From Lingula anatina (Eukaryota > Brachiopoda > Lingulata > Lingulida > Lingulidae), in contig NW_019774770.1 in NCBI RefSeq assembly GCF_001039355.2, forward strand, positions 423,221 to 487,220: a stretch of DNA of 64,000 bases, written 5' to 3'. This document shows positions 15,101 to 25,700 of the stretch, in pieces. Numbering within the stretch: the first letter of the stretch is position 1; each line of letters begins with the position of its first letter. A program made the position numbers and the translations under genes. The notes under the pieces are model-generated. The model searched no databases. It had not been told where the DNA came from and saw only the letters and a list, made by a program, of their open reading frames with translations.

Positions 15101-17701
15101 ATGTATATATTTTGATGATATCCTGCTGAAAAAGGAAAAAGGTGAAGCAAACAGTCAAGCAATATTTTGAAAATATTCTTTCTGTTGAATACCATTTCAT
15201 ACTTCTAGGGGCATACTTCTCTGGCCATTTCGCCAAACCAGCAGCTAGACTAATACTTTTTTTACTTAATAAATGCATGAAGAAAAATGCATATTATTAA
15301 ATCTTTTATTTTTAGAAAGATAATTGGTAAGTATGATGTAAGACCTACTTCATGCTTCCATAAATCTGGGGGTTTTGCACTGAGAGTAATTTAAAAATAA
15401 ATATACAGGTTGAGCAACACAACAAAATCTGTTTCAGTGTATGCGTATATGTATGCTTATTTCATATACATAGTCCATAATGCAGGTCCCCGTTTTATGC
15501 AGGGAAGTTCTTGTCTTAATAGTTATGGGGACTAGCGATTCGGTGCACAATTAAAACAGTTATAACAATATATATTCCTTCATTCATAATTTGAAGTGCC
15601 AGCAGAAACCAAGCACATTGCTTCAAGGCCTTTATACCTATAATGATCAAGAGCGTTTTTGCAAAATCTCTTTTTTTCTGCAAATTTCTGCTAAATTTAG
15701 TTCCTTTGCTACAAGTATTCACCTTTCCGCGGCATTTAGCCAAAGGTTTTTCTTCGCCTAGAATCCAGCGAAAATTTGCAGCATTCTGACAATAATGCCA
15801 GACATTTAATCACGAAGATCCAAATTACAGTTAATTAGTTTTCAATTTAAGGTACCCAAAATGTGAAAGCGTGGTTATCAGCATTTATGTTTCTTTGAAT
15901 ACAAGGTCTCATCAATCTCATCAATGGCAGCCTTTTTGAAAAAAAAATACTACAGTTATTTTTTATAAGAGACCCAATTTAACGGGGAACTTTTGGCATT
16001 TTCATTCATTTTTAATCAAACCCTTACAAACGGATATAGTAGTTTAGCAAGGGCGAAATGACTAAAAAAAAATATTCTAAGGGGTAACGTAATCAGCAAT
16101 TGTTTGTCGCGTACTACAATCAATCAGTCATCCTTTCAAATATTATCTAGTAGCGGGCGTAATACCAGTGAATGACCTTTCGGTGAAAACACGGAGAAAC
16201 ATATTTTATAGGTTAATCGCAAATCTTTTCGGAAGATCAAGGCTCTGAAAGGGCACCTCTTTAGCGGAGATAATCACACATAGCATCTATATAGTATAAT
16301 ATAGTATAGGTTTGACTTTTTAACTACGGACGAATTAAATTGATCCAAATAGCAGCAGAGGATGGTATCTCCCTAACCCCTTTACCAGTGGATCAGGTGA
16401 TTGCCTTGTCAGCTATTTTCATCTAATCTGCCAACTGAAGATCTTTAGACACACATTTAAAAATGCTTATTTGAAATGGTAGTAATAGCTATGCAAATTT
16501 GAATCTAATAGAGATTAATTTCTTATGTCGTGAATTTAATTTCAGGTGAGATGCACGTCCTTGATAACCGGCATATTCATCCCAGCAGGTTACTGTTGGA
16601 TTTACTGGCAACTGGGAACAGACGTCACATGTCTGCGCTTTGGTACGAAACTTAGTCACGGCGTGCGAGTGACTGTGGATTTATACAAAATATCATTCAA
16701 AGGTAATTAATGAGCCAAAGAAAATTTGAAATTTTCTTTGCGGTATGTTATATATTAATTAACACTGAAGATTTTCAAATAATTGAAATTTTTAGAGGCA
16801 TGCGACGTCTTAAACTTTTTTTTCAAAAAGTCCATTTTCACCTGCTTTCATTGTTGACACACCTTCCAGAAAGTGAATGAAGGGATTTCACAATGAAACG
16901 AATAAAAATAAGCAACATCACCGCCGTTCACTAGTATCCAACATGTAAACTACATGTATGTGCGCAAAATGAAAAATAAACAAAGATGGAGGAGTGGCAA
17001 ATTTCCAAGTAAAGGTACCAAAACACATGTTCTTGAAGTGTGATAAGAGCAGGTGAAGCAGAAAACGATACACAACGCAAAATCACTTGTGATTCGAGCC
17101 AAACGTAAGACTCTAAAGCCAAGACGTGGTAATCAATAAACAATGCTATATATATCTATACAGATTAATCAAAACATTTACATATATTAGTGTTCTCCTA
17201 TTTTATACGAGATACTTATTTTTCTTTGAAGGCTCAGTAAGTAGGACAAATGAAACTGCTAAAGAGTTCTGTATTCAACTAAACAAACCGTGAACAACAT
17301 AAATGAGAAAGAGCAGAAACCAATAAAGATGTGATGACAGCAAAAGCAGATGTTACTCCAAGTATTTTTCAAAAAAAATGTAATTCATAATTAACATATA
17401 ATAATAATAAAAATAAAAAAAAAATAATAATAATACAAAATACACATTTCCAATACACAGCTTACCATTGGACGAGGGACATTTTTAGGACATGACATTG
17501 GGACTAACCTCCACCATTCCGCATACACAGGTACGGGAATCTCCAAATATTGCCCACTCCAACAGCATAGCCTATGCCGGACATTATGAAGTCGAACCTT
17601 CTTGACCATTTCTCTCTCGTCGGCACAGAATCAGCATCGGAAGATGTTGTTGATTTGTTTTCAAAATCGGCAGAGGCCGTCGCCACTTGCGCTACGGCCA
17701 T
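4694..17701 (-). CDS. SLC6-family Na+/Cl- dependent amino-acid transporter, glycine-transporter-like (paralog 1)
   Basis: Plasma-membrane symporter that would move a small neutral amino acid, probably glycine-like, into cells with Na+ and Cl-. Coding exons, 5' to 3': first exon 17509-17701 or 13996-14191, then 12871-13002, 12287-12659, 11444-11576, 10920-11054, 10330-10433, 9969-10093, 9168-9280, 8698-8829, 8278-8377, 7516-7616, 6845-7015, 4694-4852. All have AG/GT borders and compatible phases, giving 657 residues (proximal start) or 656 (distal start), normal for SLC6. Visible: TM1 GNLWRFPY at 51-58; EL2 cysteines in CGNWWNTEC with six N-X-S/T sites; TM6 Q331, S335, G337; TM7 N367 and S371 (Cl- site); TM8 GLDSQ with D435 (Na2); TM10 D491 (outer gate) and E506. 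EL means extracellular loop. Stop is TAA at 4694-4696. The IL5/TM11 exon (7516-7616) is unusually diverged. Family is certain; the exact substrate is inferred. Confidence 0.93.
5806..5961. mobile_element. MITE-like inverted-repeat element, copy 1 of the GTAACTCGAAAGC family
   Basis: A terminal inverted repeat reading CTGGGCCCCGTAACTCGAAA at the left is matched by the reverse complement of GAGTTACGGAGCCCTGG at the right. The interior carries a poly-G run near 5878-5890. A related copy with the same ends lies at 30455-30602. No coding capacity. It sits in the last intron of SLC6 paralog 1. Confidence 0.75.
6245..6631. repeat. About 190-bp direct duplication across a single n (assembly junction)
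   Basis: 6245-6439 and 6441-6631 are near-identical (both begin AATCATTTAGCGACTTCAGG) and are separated only by an n at 6440. They differ by several substitutions and a 6-base indel. Placement exactly at an ambiguous base suggests overlapping contig ends from two haplotypes. Confidence 0.85.
7137..7184. repeat. CG/CA dinucleotide microsatellite
   Basis: An alternating purine-pyrimidine tract, GC repeats grading into AC repeats, in the intron between the TM11 and TM12 exons of SLC6 paralog 1. Confidence 0.9.
8073..8113. repeat. GT microsatellite
   Basis: About 20 GT units in an intron of SLC6 paralog 1. An AAAT repeat follows about 70 bp on. Confidence 0.95.
8181..8224. repeat. AAAT tetranucleotide microsatellite
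   Basis: About ten AAAT units, ending about 54 bp from the TM10 exon (8278-8377) on its intronic donor side. Confidence 0.95.
9121..9154. repeat. GA microsatellite next to a splice donor
   Basis: About 16 GA units ending 13 bp from the exon 9168-9280. On the minus strand this is a CT-rich tract just inside the intron after the GTAAGT donor. Confidence 0.95.
13996..14191 (-). CDS. Proximal alternative first coding exon of SLC6 paralog 1
   Basis: Encodes 65 residues: an acidic N-terminal tail ([11 protein letters not shown]), the conserved [10 protein letters not shown] segment and TM1 through CMRNGG, then a phase-1 GTTAGT donor. The start is the first in-frame ATG at 14189-14191; a TAA lies in frame upstream. 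The donor joins in frame to the exon at 12871-13002. This exon and the one at 17.5 kb encode the same part of the protein, so they are mutually exclusive. Confidence 0.82.
14192..17508. other. Interval between the two alternative first exons; no other exon seen
   Basis: About 3.3 kb of AT-rich DNA. It should hold the promoter and 5' UTR of the proximal first exon near its low-coordinate end. I see no further SLC6 exon, no transposase and no clear TATA box that I would commit to. Confidence 0.55.
17509..17701 (-). CDS. Distal alternative first coding exon of SLC6 paralog 1
   Basis: Encodes 64 residues with a different cytoplasmic tail (starting [13 protein letters not shown]) and a near-identical TM1 ([17 protein letters not shown]). 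The ATG at 17699-17701 has an AAAAATGG context. It ends at phase 1 with a GTTAGT donor, like the proximal exon. No other SLC6 exon lies between the two first exons, so both should splice to 12871-13002, implying a second promoter above 17.7 kb. A remnant of a partly deleted tandem copy is the alternative. Confidence 0.8.
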
Positions 17702-19990
17702 TTTTCGGTATTCCGCAGTACACGTGTAGTTGCGAAAGACGAAGTAAGCATTTACACCGTCCAAACTAAACCCGACGAATGACGGGCCTTTTGAAATAAC
17801 AGGCGAAATTTAGAGTCTAGACTCGGTGGCTGTGCAGAAAAATCACTTTAACAGCTGGCAAGATGTCGATCAGACTTCGAGTTTCAATAATATGTCTAAC
17901 TCGCAAAAGATTATAAGTCCAAGCCAAAAGACCTTAATGGTTTCTTTTCATTCGTTCCAACACGAGTGCGGGCTCGTGTGCATACCTTCAGAATATCATC
18001 TCCAGGCTGAATGCCAAAAGTCACTTTTCTACTTCATGGCCTACTTGGAACTTTTCGTGTACGCATTCTAGCGCGAGCCGTTGGAAAACGATTTGACTCT
18101 CACAATCAGCTGCTCCATTCGTCTTGAGGCGGGCAAAAAGTCACAGGCACTGTTCACTAACAGTTAACCGTGTGTTGAGAATACATTTTGTGCATCAGCA
18201 GGTGAGAGGTATGTCCAGTGGTGAAGTTAAGTGGATGCGGTGTATTTAACGTAAGAAAACAAAAAAAAATTAGCTTTGCCAAAGGAAGTGTTCCCTCCAA
18301 TGAGATGCTTTAGTGCATTGAGCTTCACGCTTGTTCTATCTTCCATTCACGTATTACAAAACATGAGTTAGCACGACCGGATTTTTAAACACCTTTATAA
18401 ACGCCATTTCCTGTGATTGTTATAAGATATGTTCCCCCTTTTAAATATTTTTCTTGATTGTTTCTTTCGTTGTTAGCATTTGATAAAACCTACATATATT
18501 TGCCCCCTCCCTCTTCCCGATTCTTTCTTCGGCACCTTTTATTGGCCAATAGTTGAAAACTCACAAAAGATAAGATGAAAACGATGCTTCAGATGGCCAC
18601 TAAAACGATTTTCTGAGTGACTATTGAAAATTTAAGATTGTGCATATAATACATGTACAATATTAGTTATTGAATTATATCAATTGAAACATGCAATTTT
18701 TTTCTTAAACCTAAAAGTAAAAAATGTCACTTTTCATTTTCTCTCTTTCATAACTATGTTTAAGATCGCCGAAAAAGTATTTGAAATTATATTAAATGAA
18801 TTTACAATATTTATAAAATTAGTATATTGAAACATTTTATCTTGATTGCTTTTCTCTGATTCTATCGAAATCATTGTTAATGAGGAGAGCTTAAGGTGTT
18901 GTTGTATTGAGGGTCCCATGAGGGGGGATCAGTTCAAGGAAATAATCAATTCACAAAATACAATAAAAAATTTTAGTCATATCTCACAGATGATTTCCAA
19001 AACCCTGAAAATCACGAATCATTGGATATAATGATTTCGTTTCACGAAAGGCGGAGATCTAAAAGGCGGCATTCACGAGTTATACAATTTATCTTCACTC
19101 TTAAATTCAAATCTAAATCGCAATAGAGAAGACAAAATGAGAAACAAAGCTTTCTTCAAAGTAATAAATTTAAATGTTAAAGGGATAATAACTCTTCGTA
19201 TGAGACCTATATTTCACAATAAAAACCTTGTGAATAACTCATAGAAATATAATATATTCTGTTTTACCAAGAAAACAGCAGTTATAGCTTTTATTCTGAT
19301 ATTTGAAATTGTCTTTAGACAATGTGACCTCCATTGATGTCTATACTCTGTTAAAATCTCTTAAGAGATTTTTAAAAAAAAACCAAACTTTTTAGAAAAA
19401 AACCAGGGACTAACTTTGAATGTAAAAATGGATTCATTAACCATTGGTAAGTATGGGAAAATTGTTGTTTACTCCAGGAAAATTCATTTTTTGGCCGAAA
19501 CGAAGAGTTATTATTGCTTTAAATTCATTAAATATTGAGTATTAAGCTCATTTAAAGCTGACAGGAAAAGGATACTAAGTGATGACACTGAAGTCGAGGA
19601 AAAAGTTTGGTGTCATTATTGACATTTGGCTCTTTTGACCTCTTCCACCAAAATAGTTACCATGCCTGAGATAATTTGGTTTCAGCAAGTCATAGGCCCG
19701 AGCGTTATGTAACTTTCCTACTCGCACAATATATTCATGTTTGGGGCAACTAAAAGAAGTAATGCAGTCCCAGTGTTAAGTTATTTTAATCTTGTTTACA
19801 AACCGGACACAAATATATAATCCGAGATAGAATAAAATAAAATTAACATTTTGAATATTATAGTCATGATAGTTGAAAAGTTAATAAAACGCGCCTAATT
19901 GATTTGTGGCACGCAGGAATCAGTATGATTGGATCTCAGATGTGGAGGGAAGAAGCAGAGTGACGGAAAAGAGATCTTACTTTGAAATCA

Positions 19991-20030
<40 letters not shown>

Positions 20031-20093
20031 TTATTGAATTGTATCAATTAAAACATGCAATTTTTTCTTAAACCTATAAGTATAAAGAGTCAT

Positions 20094-20142
<49 letters not shown>

Positions 20143-20629
20143 CCAGGGGAAATCTGTTACTGCCTGCGTGATCTGTAGCTCGTGTATGAGGAGTAAGGAA
20201 GTAAAGAAGTTACAAGGCTGGCTGCTGCGTTCATATCATTTTCCATGATTGACTAATCACCTAAAATATCAGTAACCAACCACGGTTACATCTTTTGTTT
20301 TTTGGCCACACTTTAGGTATATATATCAGCTACAGGTCCCTGTTACATAATTTTTTCTGGGCACTCACCTGCTAGAAGTCTTTAGGAGATAGTTCGTATC
20401 GTACGTGATAACCCCCAAAATACCAGCCTTCATTTTTTATGCTAGGTGGGTACTGGTTTGAGATTGGGTTACAATTCTTTTCACACCTGCCCAAAAACCA
20501 ACGCGCTGATAGCCGTGCGGGAAACTTTAAATGAGTTGGACCGTTTACTTTTGCGTTTTCCTGCTTTCATGCTTCAATCCATGTGTATAAATAATTTATT
20601 CGTGTGCTGTGTTTTTTGTATTTATAAAT

Positions 20630-20666
<37 letters not shown>

Positions 20667-20874
20667 ATGGTGTTCAGGTTTGTTCAAAACCCGATACACA
20701 AATCAAATAATACGGACAGTGTTTCCAACTGCACCAGAATTCATTCATGGCTTATTATTGTTATGTTTTACAATCGATTATTGAAATTGCTATATAGTGT
20801 GCGGGTTTTTCTGTTTTACGACACAGATAGAAGCTTTCAACAATGTACTTTGTAAACTTTGAGTTAAACTTTCA

Positions 20875-21048
20875 GGGCGCATTTAGAACCGGTTGATCCT
20901 CGAACGAACTAGTCAAATATGGCGCGACCAACTTGAAAACGTGTCCCCTGCTGGGAGGGCAAGCGTGGAAAGAGGGAATCCAAGTGCGCGCCATATATGA
21001 TTCGCGGACTAGTTAGTCCACATATCAACTAGCTCTGAATACCCCCAC
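20875..21048. mobile_element. Foldback (MITE-like) element
   Basis: Left arm GTTGATCCTCGAACGAACTA..ATATGGCGCG is matched, imperfectly, by the reverse complement of CGCGCCATATATGATTCGCG..CATATCAAC on the right, leaving a short spacer of about 50 bp. No coding capacity. Confidence 0.6.
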
Positions 21049-22172
21049 TGTGTATAATGATGACCAAAAAAGATTTCAGATGGATTCCATTTACTGACAT
21101 TGATTCTAACTGTACATGCCAGATCTCGGCCTTGGCAAGCAACGAAAAAGCGGTACATATACTACACGTTTAAACTAAGGATAACACAACCTAAAACATA
21201 TACTGCGTAATCTGTACAAGATATCTTACACAAAAATCGTCTAAATGTTTCTACGGCGATACAAGTTAATATGGCCAACGCTGTTTTCTATAATTTCGTT
21301 CATGTATATAATATTCAACTAAGCCATTGCGGAGCAATCTACATGTACTCCAATACTATCATCGCATGTGACATTATGTACATATACTTTAACTTTTGCT
21401 AACCCAAGAAATCATTAAATGCTACTTTCTGACATACTGGTACATAATTTTGAAAATTGTCCATCAAGGGATACGATTGAAAGAAACTGTTTACAATACC
21501 ATATATGAGTTAATTATCTAATTCGTAAAAATTTATGATAAAATAAATAACAGAACACTTCTAGTTCATTCTCTTTATCAATAATATATCAGTCACACTT
21601 AAAAACTCAAATATATACACTCAAATACCGACTAACAAAAGCCAACATGAAAAGAAAAACGCCATTTTAAAAGCGGTCTACTCTACTGCTGTTTATACAT
21701 ATCTGAAGGCACTGGTTTATATTTGACGAATACACTTGTAGTACAATGGTATCGACATTGCTTCCTGTACAGAAACAGTTTTATCAACTTGAGTTACGGA
21801 CAGAAAAAGACGTTGATCTCTAGTTTACTTGATATTCTACTACAACCAACTTAAACGTACTGTTCACAATTTCAATCCAATCGATTTTATGACACATTTA
21901 AAAACTGTTAACCACACATCATATTATGTTTCATTATAATTGTTAAAATAGTTCTTGCGCCTTGCTGTAAAGAAAACCCCCACGACTCCTTGTTCCATGG
22001 CTAAGCTACTCACAACTTCTCTTACACGATGACGTCAGTGCAAGTACACTTCTACAAGATGTAAGAATGCTTTGGCTTGCTCCTCTTAAGGTTATTGCCT
22101 GTGTTGGACGAACTGCGTGTTCAGTTGCATAGCAAATTTAGACTGGGTTCCCATACCTAGATCGACCCAACA

Positions 22173-22314
22173 GGATCGATCCATCTCCGAGGGTTTTCTC
22201 GCTAAATTGTTTTAAGCTTAAGCGGCTTAGATGTCTGGCACGCCTACTGAAGACATCTAAGCCGCGTAAGTTGATTGCAATTTAGTAAAAATCCCCTCGG
22301 AGATAGATCGATCC
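22173..22314. mobile_element. Foldback element with about 60-bp arms
   Basis: The left arm starts GGATCGATCCATCTCCGAGG and ends CGGCTTAGATGTCT. The right arm is its imperfect reverse complement, from AGACATCTAAGCCG to GATCGATCC. The loop is about 12 bp. The repeat may extend outward with weaker similarity. It sits beyond the 3' end of SLC6 paralog 2. Confidence 0.7.
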
Positions 22315-22567
22315 ACAGTTAGTACGGTAGGGTCTGGGAATGGTCCCTTATTTGTACATTGTGACACCAATGTGACATCTTATAGTCAATGAAATAGCAT
22401 TATGTGTACTTTGCGTAGGACTGCATTACTAGAAGGGAGAAAGCAATTATTATGTCCGATTAGTAGGCTGGGATCGGAAATTTGAAGGTACCGAAATTTC
22501 ATTATTTTTGATTGGAACAAATCTCAACACAGCTTGTTCTAAGTGCAAGTCATAGCAACAGCGATTC

Positions 22568-22573
22568 TTTATT
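22568..22573 (-). promoter_or_regulatory. Candidate polyadenylation signal of SLC6 paralog 2
   Basis: AATAAA on the minus strand, about 165 bp past the TAG stop at 22739-22741. It is the nearest such hexamer I found. Confidence 0.45.
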
Positions 22574-22738
22574 AAGAGTATTACTGTACCAGTATGAAGA
22601 GTAATACGAAATATAATTTATGTAACCAAGTACCACTATATTGTACATGTATAACCAGATTTGCATGTGTCACTTTCAAACAATCTATTCAAATTCACAG
22701 TTACAAGGTACAATCCAGTCACACCTGTATACCAGTGA

Positions 22739-25700
22739 CTATACTTTTGAATCGTCAGTATCGTCTAAGGGCTCCTTCGATTCCTCAAAAACAGGATCTT
22801 CCTGATCCGGTTCCTGTGTCGGCACCCTGACAGCGTCACACCGATATTTGTAAGACGCTCGGTACTTAGCAACCGCTGGACCCCAATCCTCAGACGGCCT
22901 AAGCAGTGTCCTGATACGCTACAAATAAAAATATCCCAATGCAAACATGTTATAAAAACCATCAACTGATTCGCACTATACATATACTCCATAGCAATTA
23001 GTGTGTATTATTTACTTCCCCGAGTGCCCACTAAAAGTATACCTGTAATGATGCTATAAAACGAATAAATATATGCGACCGGCTCTCCAGCCATTAAGAC
23101 TTTATAAAATGGCCATATAAGAAACTTCTTAAATTCTTCAAAACCACGTATCCTACCTACGTTTCCTCATAGAAGCAGATTTCATACACTCAAGACTGCA
23201 TTTTTAAAAACATAAATCATTATCTTTAGTATTCACGAGCAAAAAATAATTTACTTTGTATATGTACATTTTCAGGAGATATGAGCAGAAGGGGAGCCAA
23301 AGAATCGCCACATCCCACCCTTTTTCATATCTTTGATCCGCAGGTAACTATAAATACACCCCTTGACCATACCTGCGTAAAAGGTCCCGGTGTTTTGTAG
23401 ATTTGATACACAGCCACTATAGGTATGGGTATGAGCGGCACGGAGGCGAGGAACCATCCAAACTGTATGGCAGAGGGTGGGTAGCTGTACGTGCCGTAGA
23501 AGGGAGCTTTATAGTCTCTGACAGTCAGCACAAATGCAATCTGAAAAGATAAAGTGACAGAGCGAAGTTGATACTAAATAAAAAAATCATAGTGCCTGCT
23601 GCAATCACGATTGCGATAGGGAAGACAGTCTTTGCGTCTTTTTTGTTTCGAACGGGACACGGAGCCGGAGTTTTGTTGTCGTTAAAATTTTTTGAAACAG
23701 CGTCATGGCAGTTATTTTTTACTTAATTAAACTATGAACTTTAAAAAATGCGCGTCTGCCGTCATATATTATTATCTAAAAATTCTAACAACAGTCTGAA
23801 ACATGTGATTTTAGCATTGTAACCACAGATATTAAACCTAGCTGGTAATATCATTTTTAAAATAAGCAAACAATATTGGCAGAGCGCATTTTTGTGGAAG
23901 GACTAGCATTATTACTTTAATTGAAGTTACACATATCTCGTTACGCCAAAATCTATACTTTGTGAAATTAGATGAAGTTTGCTAGTAAGCTATTGTGATA
24001 ATGTACTGGGGAACTTACAAAAAGTAGCACAGGAGTTAAGAACCTCCAACATATCTGCCAAATGATGTTTGGTTTGTAGCCGATCATCATCTCGATGTCG
24101 TCGTACAATCGGTTCCCACCTGGTGAAATGAAAAATAGATCATACGATCAAGACATTTCAAACACACGTATAGCTTATCACCTTTTCCAAAAAAAAAAAA
24201 TAATAATAAAATAATAAAAAAAAAAACGGTAACGAATACAATAATTTATCATAACATGATTTAAAAAAACAATCGTACAAATTATAATCATTTTCTGTTG
24301 CATACTAACTTATTTTTGCCTCTTCCTAGACGGCATTGAAAAGAGTGACCTACTTTTGGCACAAAACACATGCAGTCGCAAAACGAAGTCTGAGCAAACT
24401 TACCGCCAAATTATGAAAGTGAACACCCTCCAGAACTTCATCAGACAAAATTTATTCACAATCAGGTTAACTTCTGTACATTTATTTAGTTAAAAATCTA
24501 CGTGCTCTAGTAATAAAGACTCTTCCAAAAACAGAAACTACACAAGTAGGCCTACTGTGCTGCCTGGTTACAAAGCCAGATTGGACTGGATGAACTGGCT
24601 ATATCTAGTTCGTTGTCAAGGCAACATACTGCCTGTCAATCAAATACGTTGTATGGTATCTACTCACTATAGAAAGTGAAATCTTTTGGGACTGAAGACC
24701 TTGTTGAAATGTTGTTTATTTTCCAAGATATAACCTGAAATTTTGTATGATGTTTTCTTTAATGACTCTAGCATCACCTCTGTTATCTACAATTTAAATT
24801 TTAGTGCTGGAATATGATAAATTAACATTGTTCTCATATGCCATATATAAAAATGTTTTATTTTTAACAGATGCTGCCAAAAAAAATGGTATAATGGAAA
24901 GTGACGCGGAAAGGATCATGAAAACGTGTGGTTGAAGAATGCCAGTGACAGGGAGGGAGGAAGGCAGCGAAGATTGTTGAAGAAGATTGGTATGTATTAC
25001 ATGCTTGTATTTAATCATATTTATTTTCTTTTGTCTCTTTTAACACATATTTAAAAAATTGAAATTACTGTTTTAATACAAAAATAAGATTCTTTTCCAT
25101 GTTTGCACTACATGTATCAGTTGGTTTCTTAAATAGATCAGTTTATTCTCATTCTGATGATGTTGATCTCCATGCCAATCCTTTTACTTATGTTGAATTT
25201 ACATGTAAACACTTCAGTTTAATAGGGATATGATGGACAATTACTTGCAATCACTTCAATGTGTTAATTTCAGAAAAAGAAGAGTCCAGGCTTTGCAAGA
25301 GACAATTGTATCATCATCCTCGGATTCAGACTGATGTTTTTTTTTTTTTTTGGTCCTGAGTTGAAAGTATGTATCAAGTTACATGCTAATTGAGAAATTA
25401 AATTTGGATACCTTAGTCAAGATTGACTATTAATTAAGGTTAGGGGATATTTGCCGAAGACATAGACTAACTGTGCTTGGATCTACATGAACATGTATAT
25501 GACGTTTTTGACCGTTTAAATTGTTCTGACTACAAATTAAAGCACTCATGCTTGGTTCTTTCAAACAGATATGTTGCAGTTAGAGTATTGAATAGAGTTA
25601 ACCTAGAATTTTTTATGTTGTTGTTTGTATATTTTGTGATATGAACAATATTGTTCCTACATAGTGTTATTTGCTGCAAGTAAAGACAGCATTAGACTGG

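Larger units (their letters stand above)
17702..22738. other. Intergenic region between the two transporter genes
   Basis: No protein-coding exon recognised. It holds AT (19994-20027), GA (20101-20140) and GT (20630-20656) microsatellites, a dispersed ~65-bp repeat pair (about 18663 and 20028, both containing TTATTGAAT(T/G)ATATCAATT-like sequence) and two foldback elements (20875-21048, 22173-22314). It should include the promoter of the distal first exon of paralog 1 and the 3' UTR of paralog 2. Confidence 0.6.

Noticed and set aside
20446-20784. Plus-strand 112-codon open frame
   Set aside because: It runs through the GT microsatellite (Cys-Val repeats) and has no recognisable domain.
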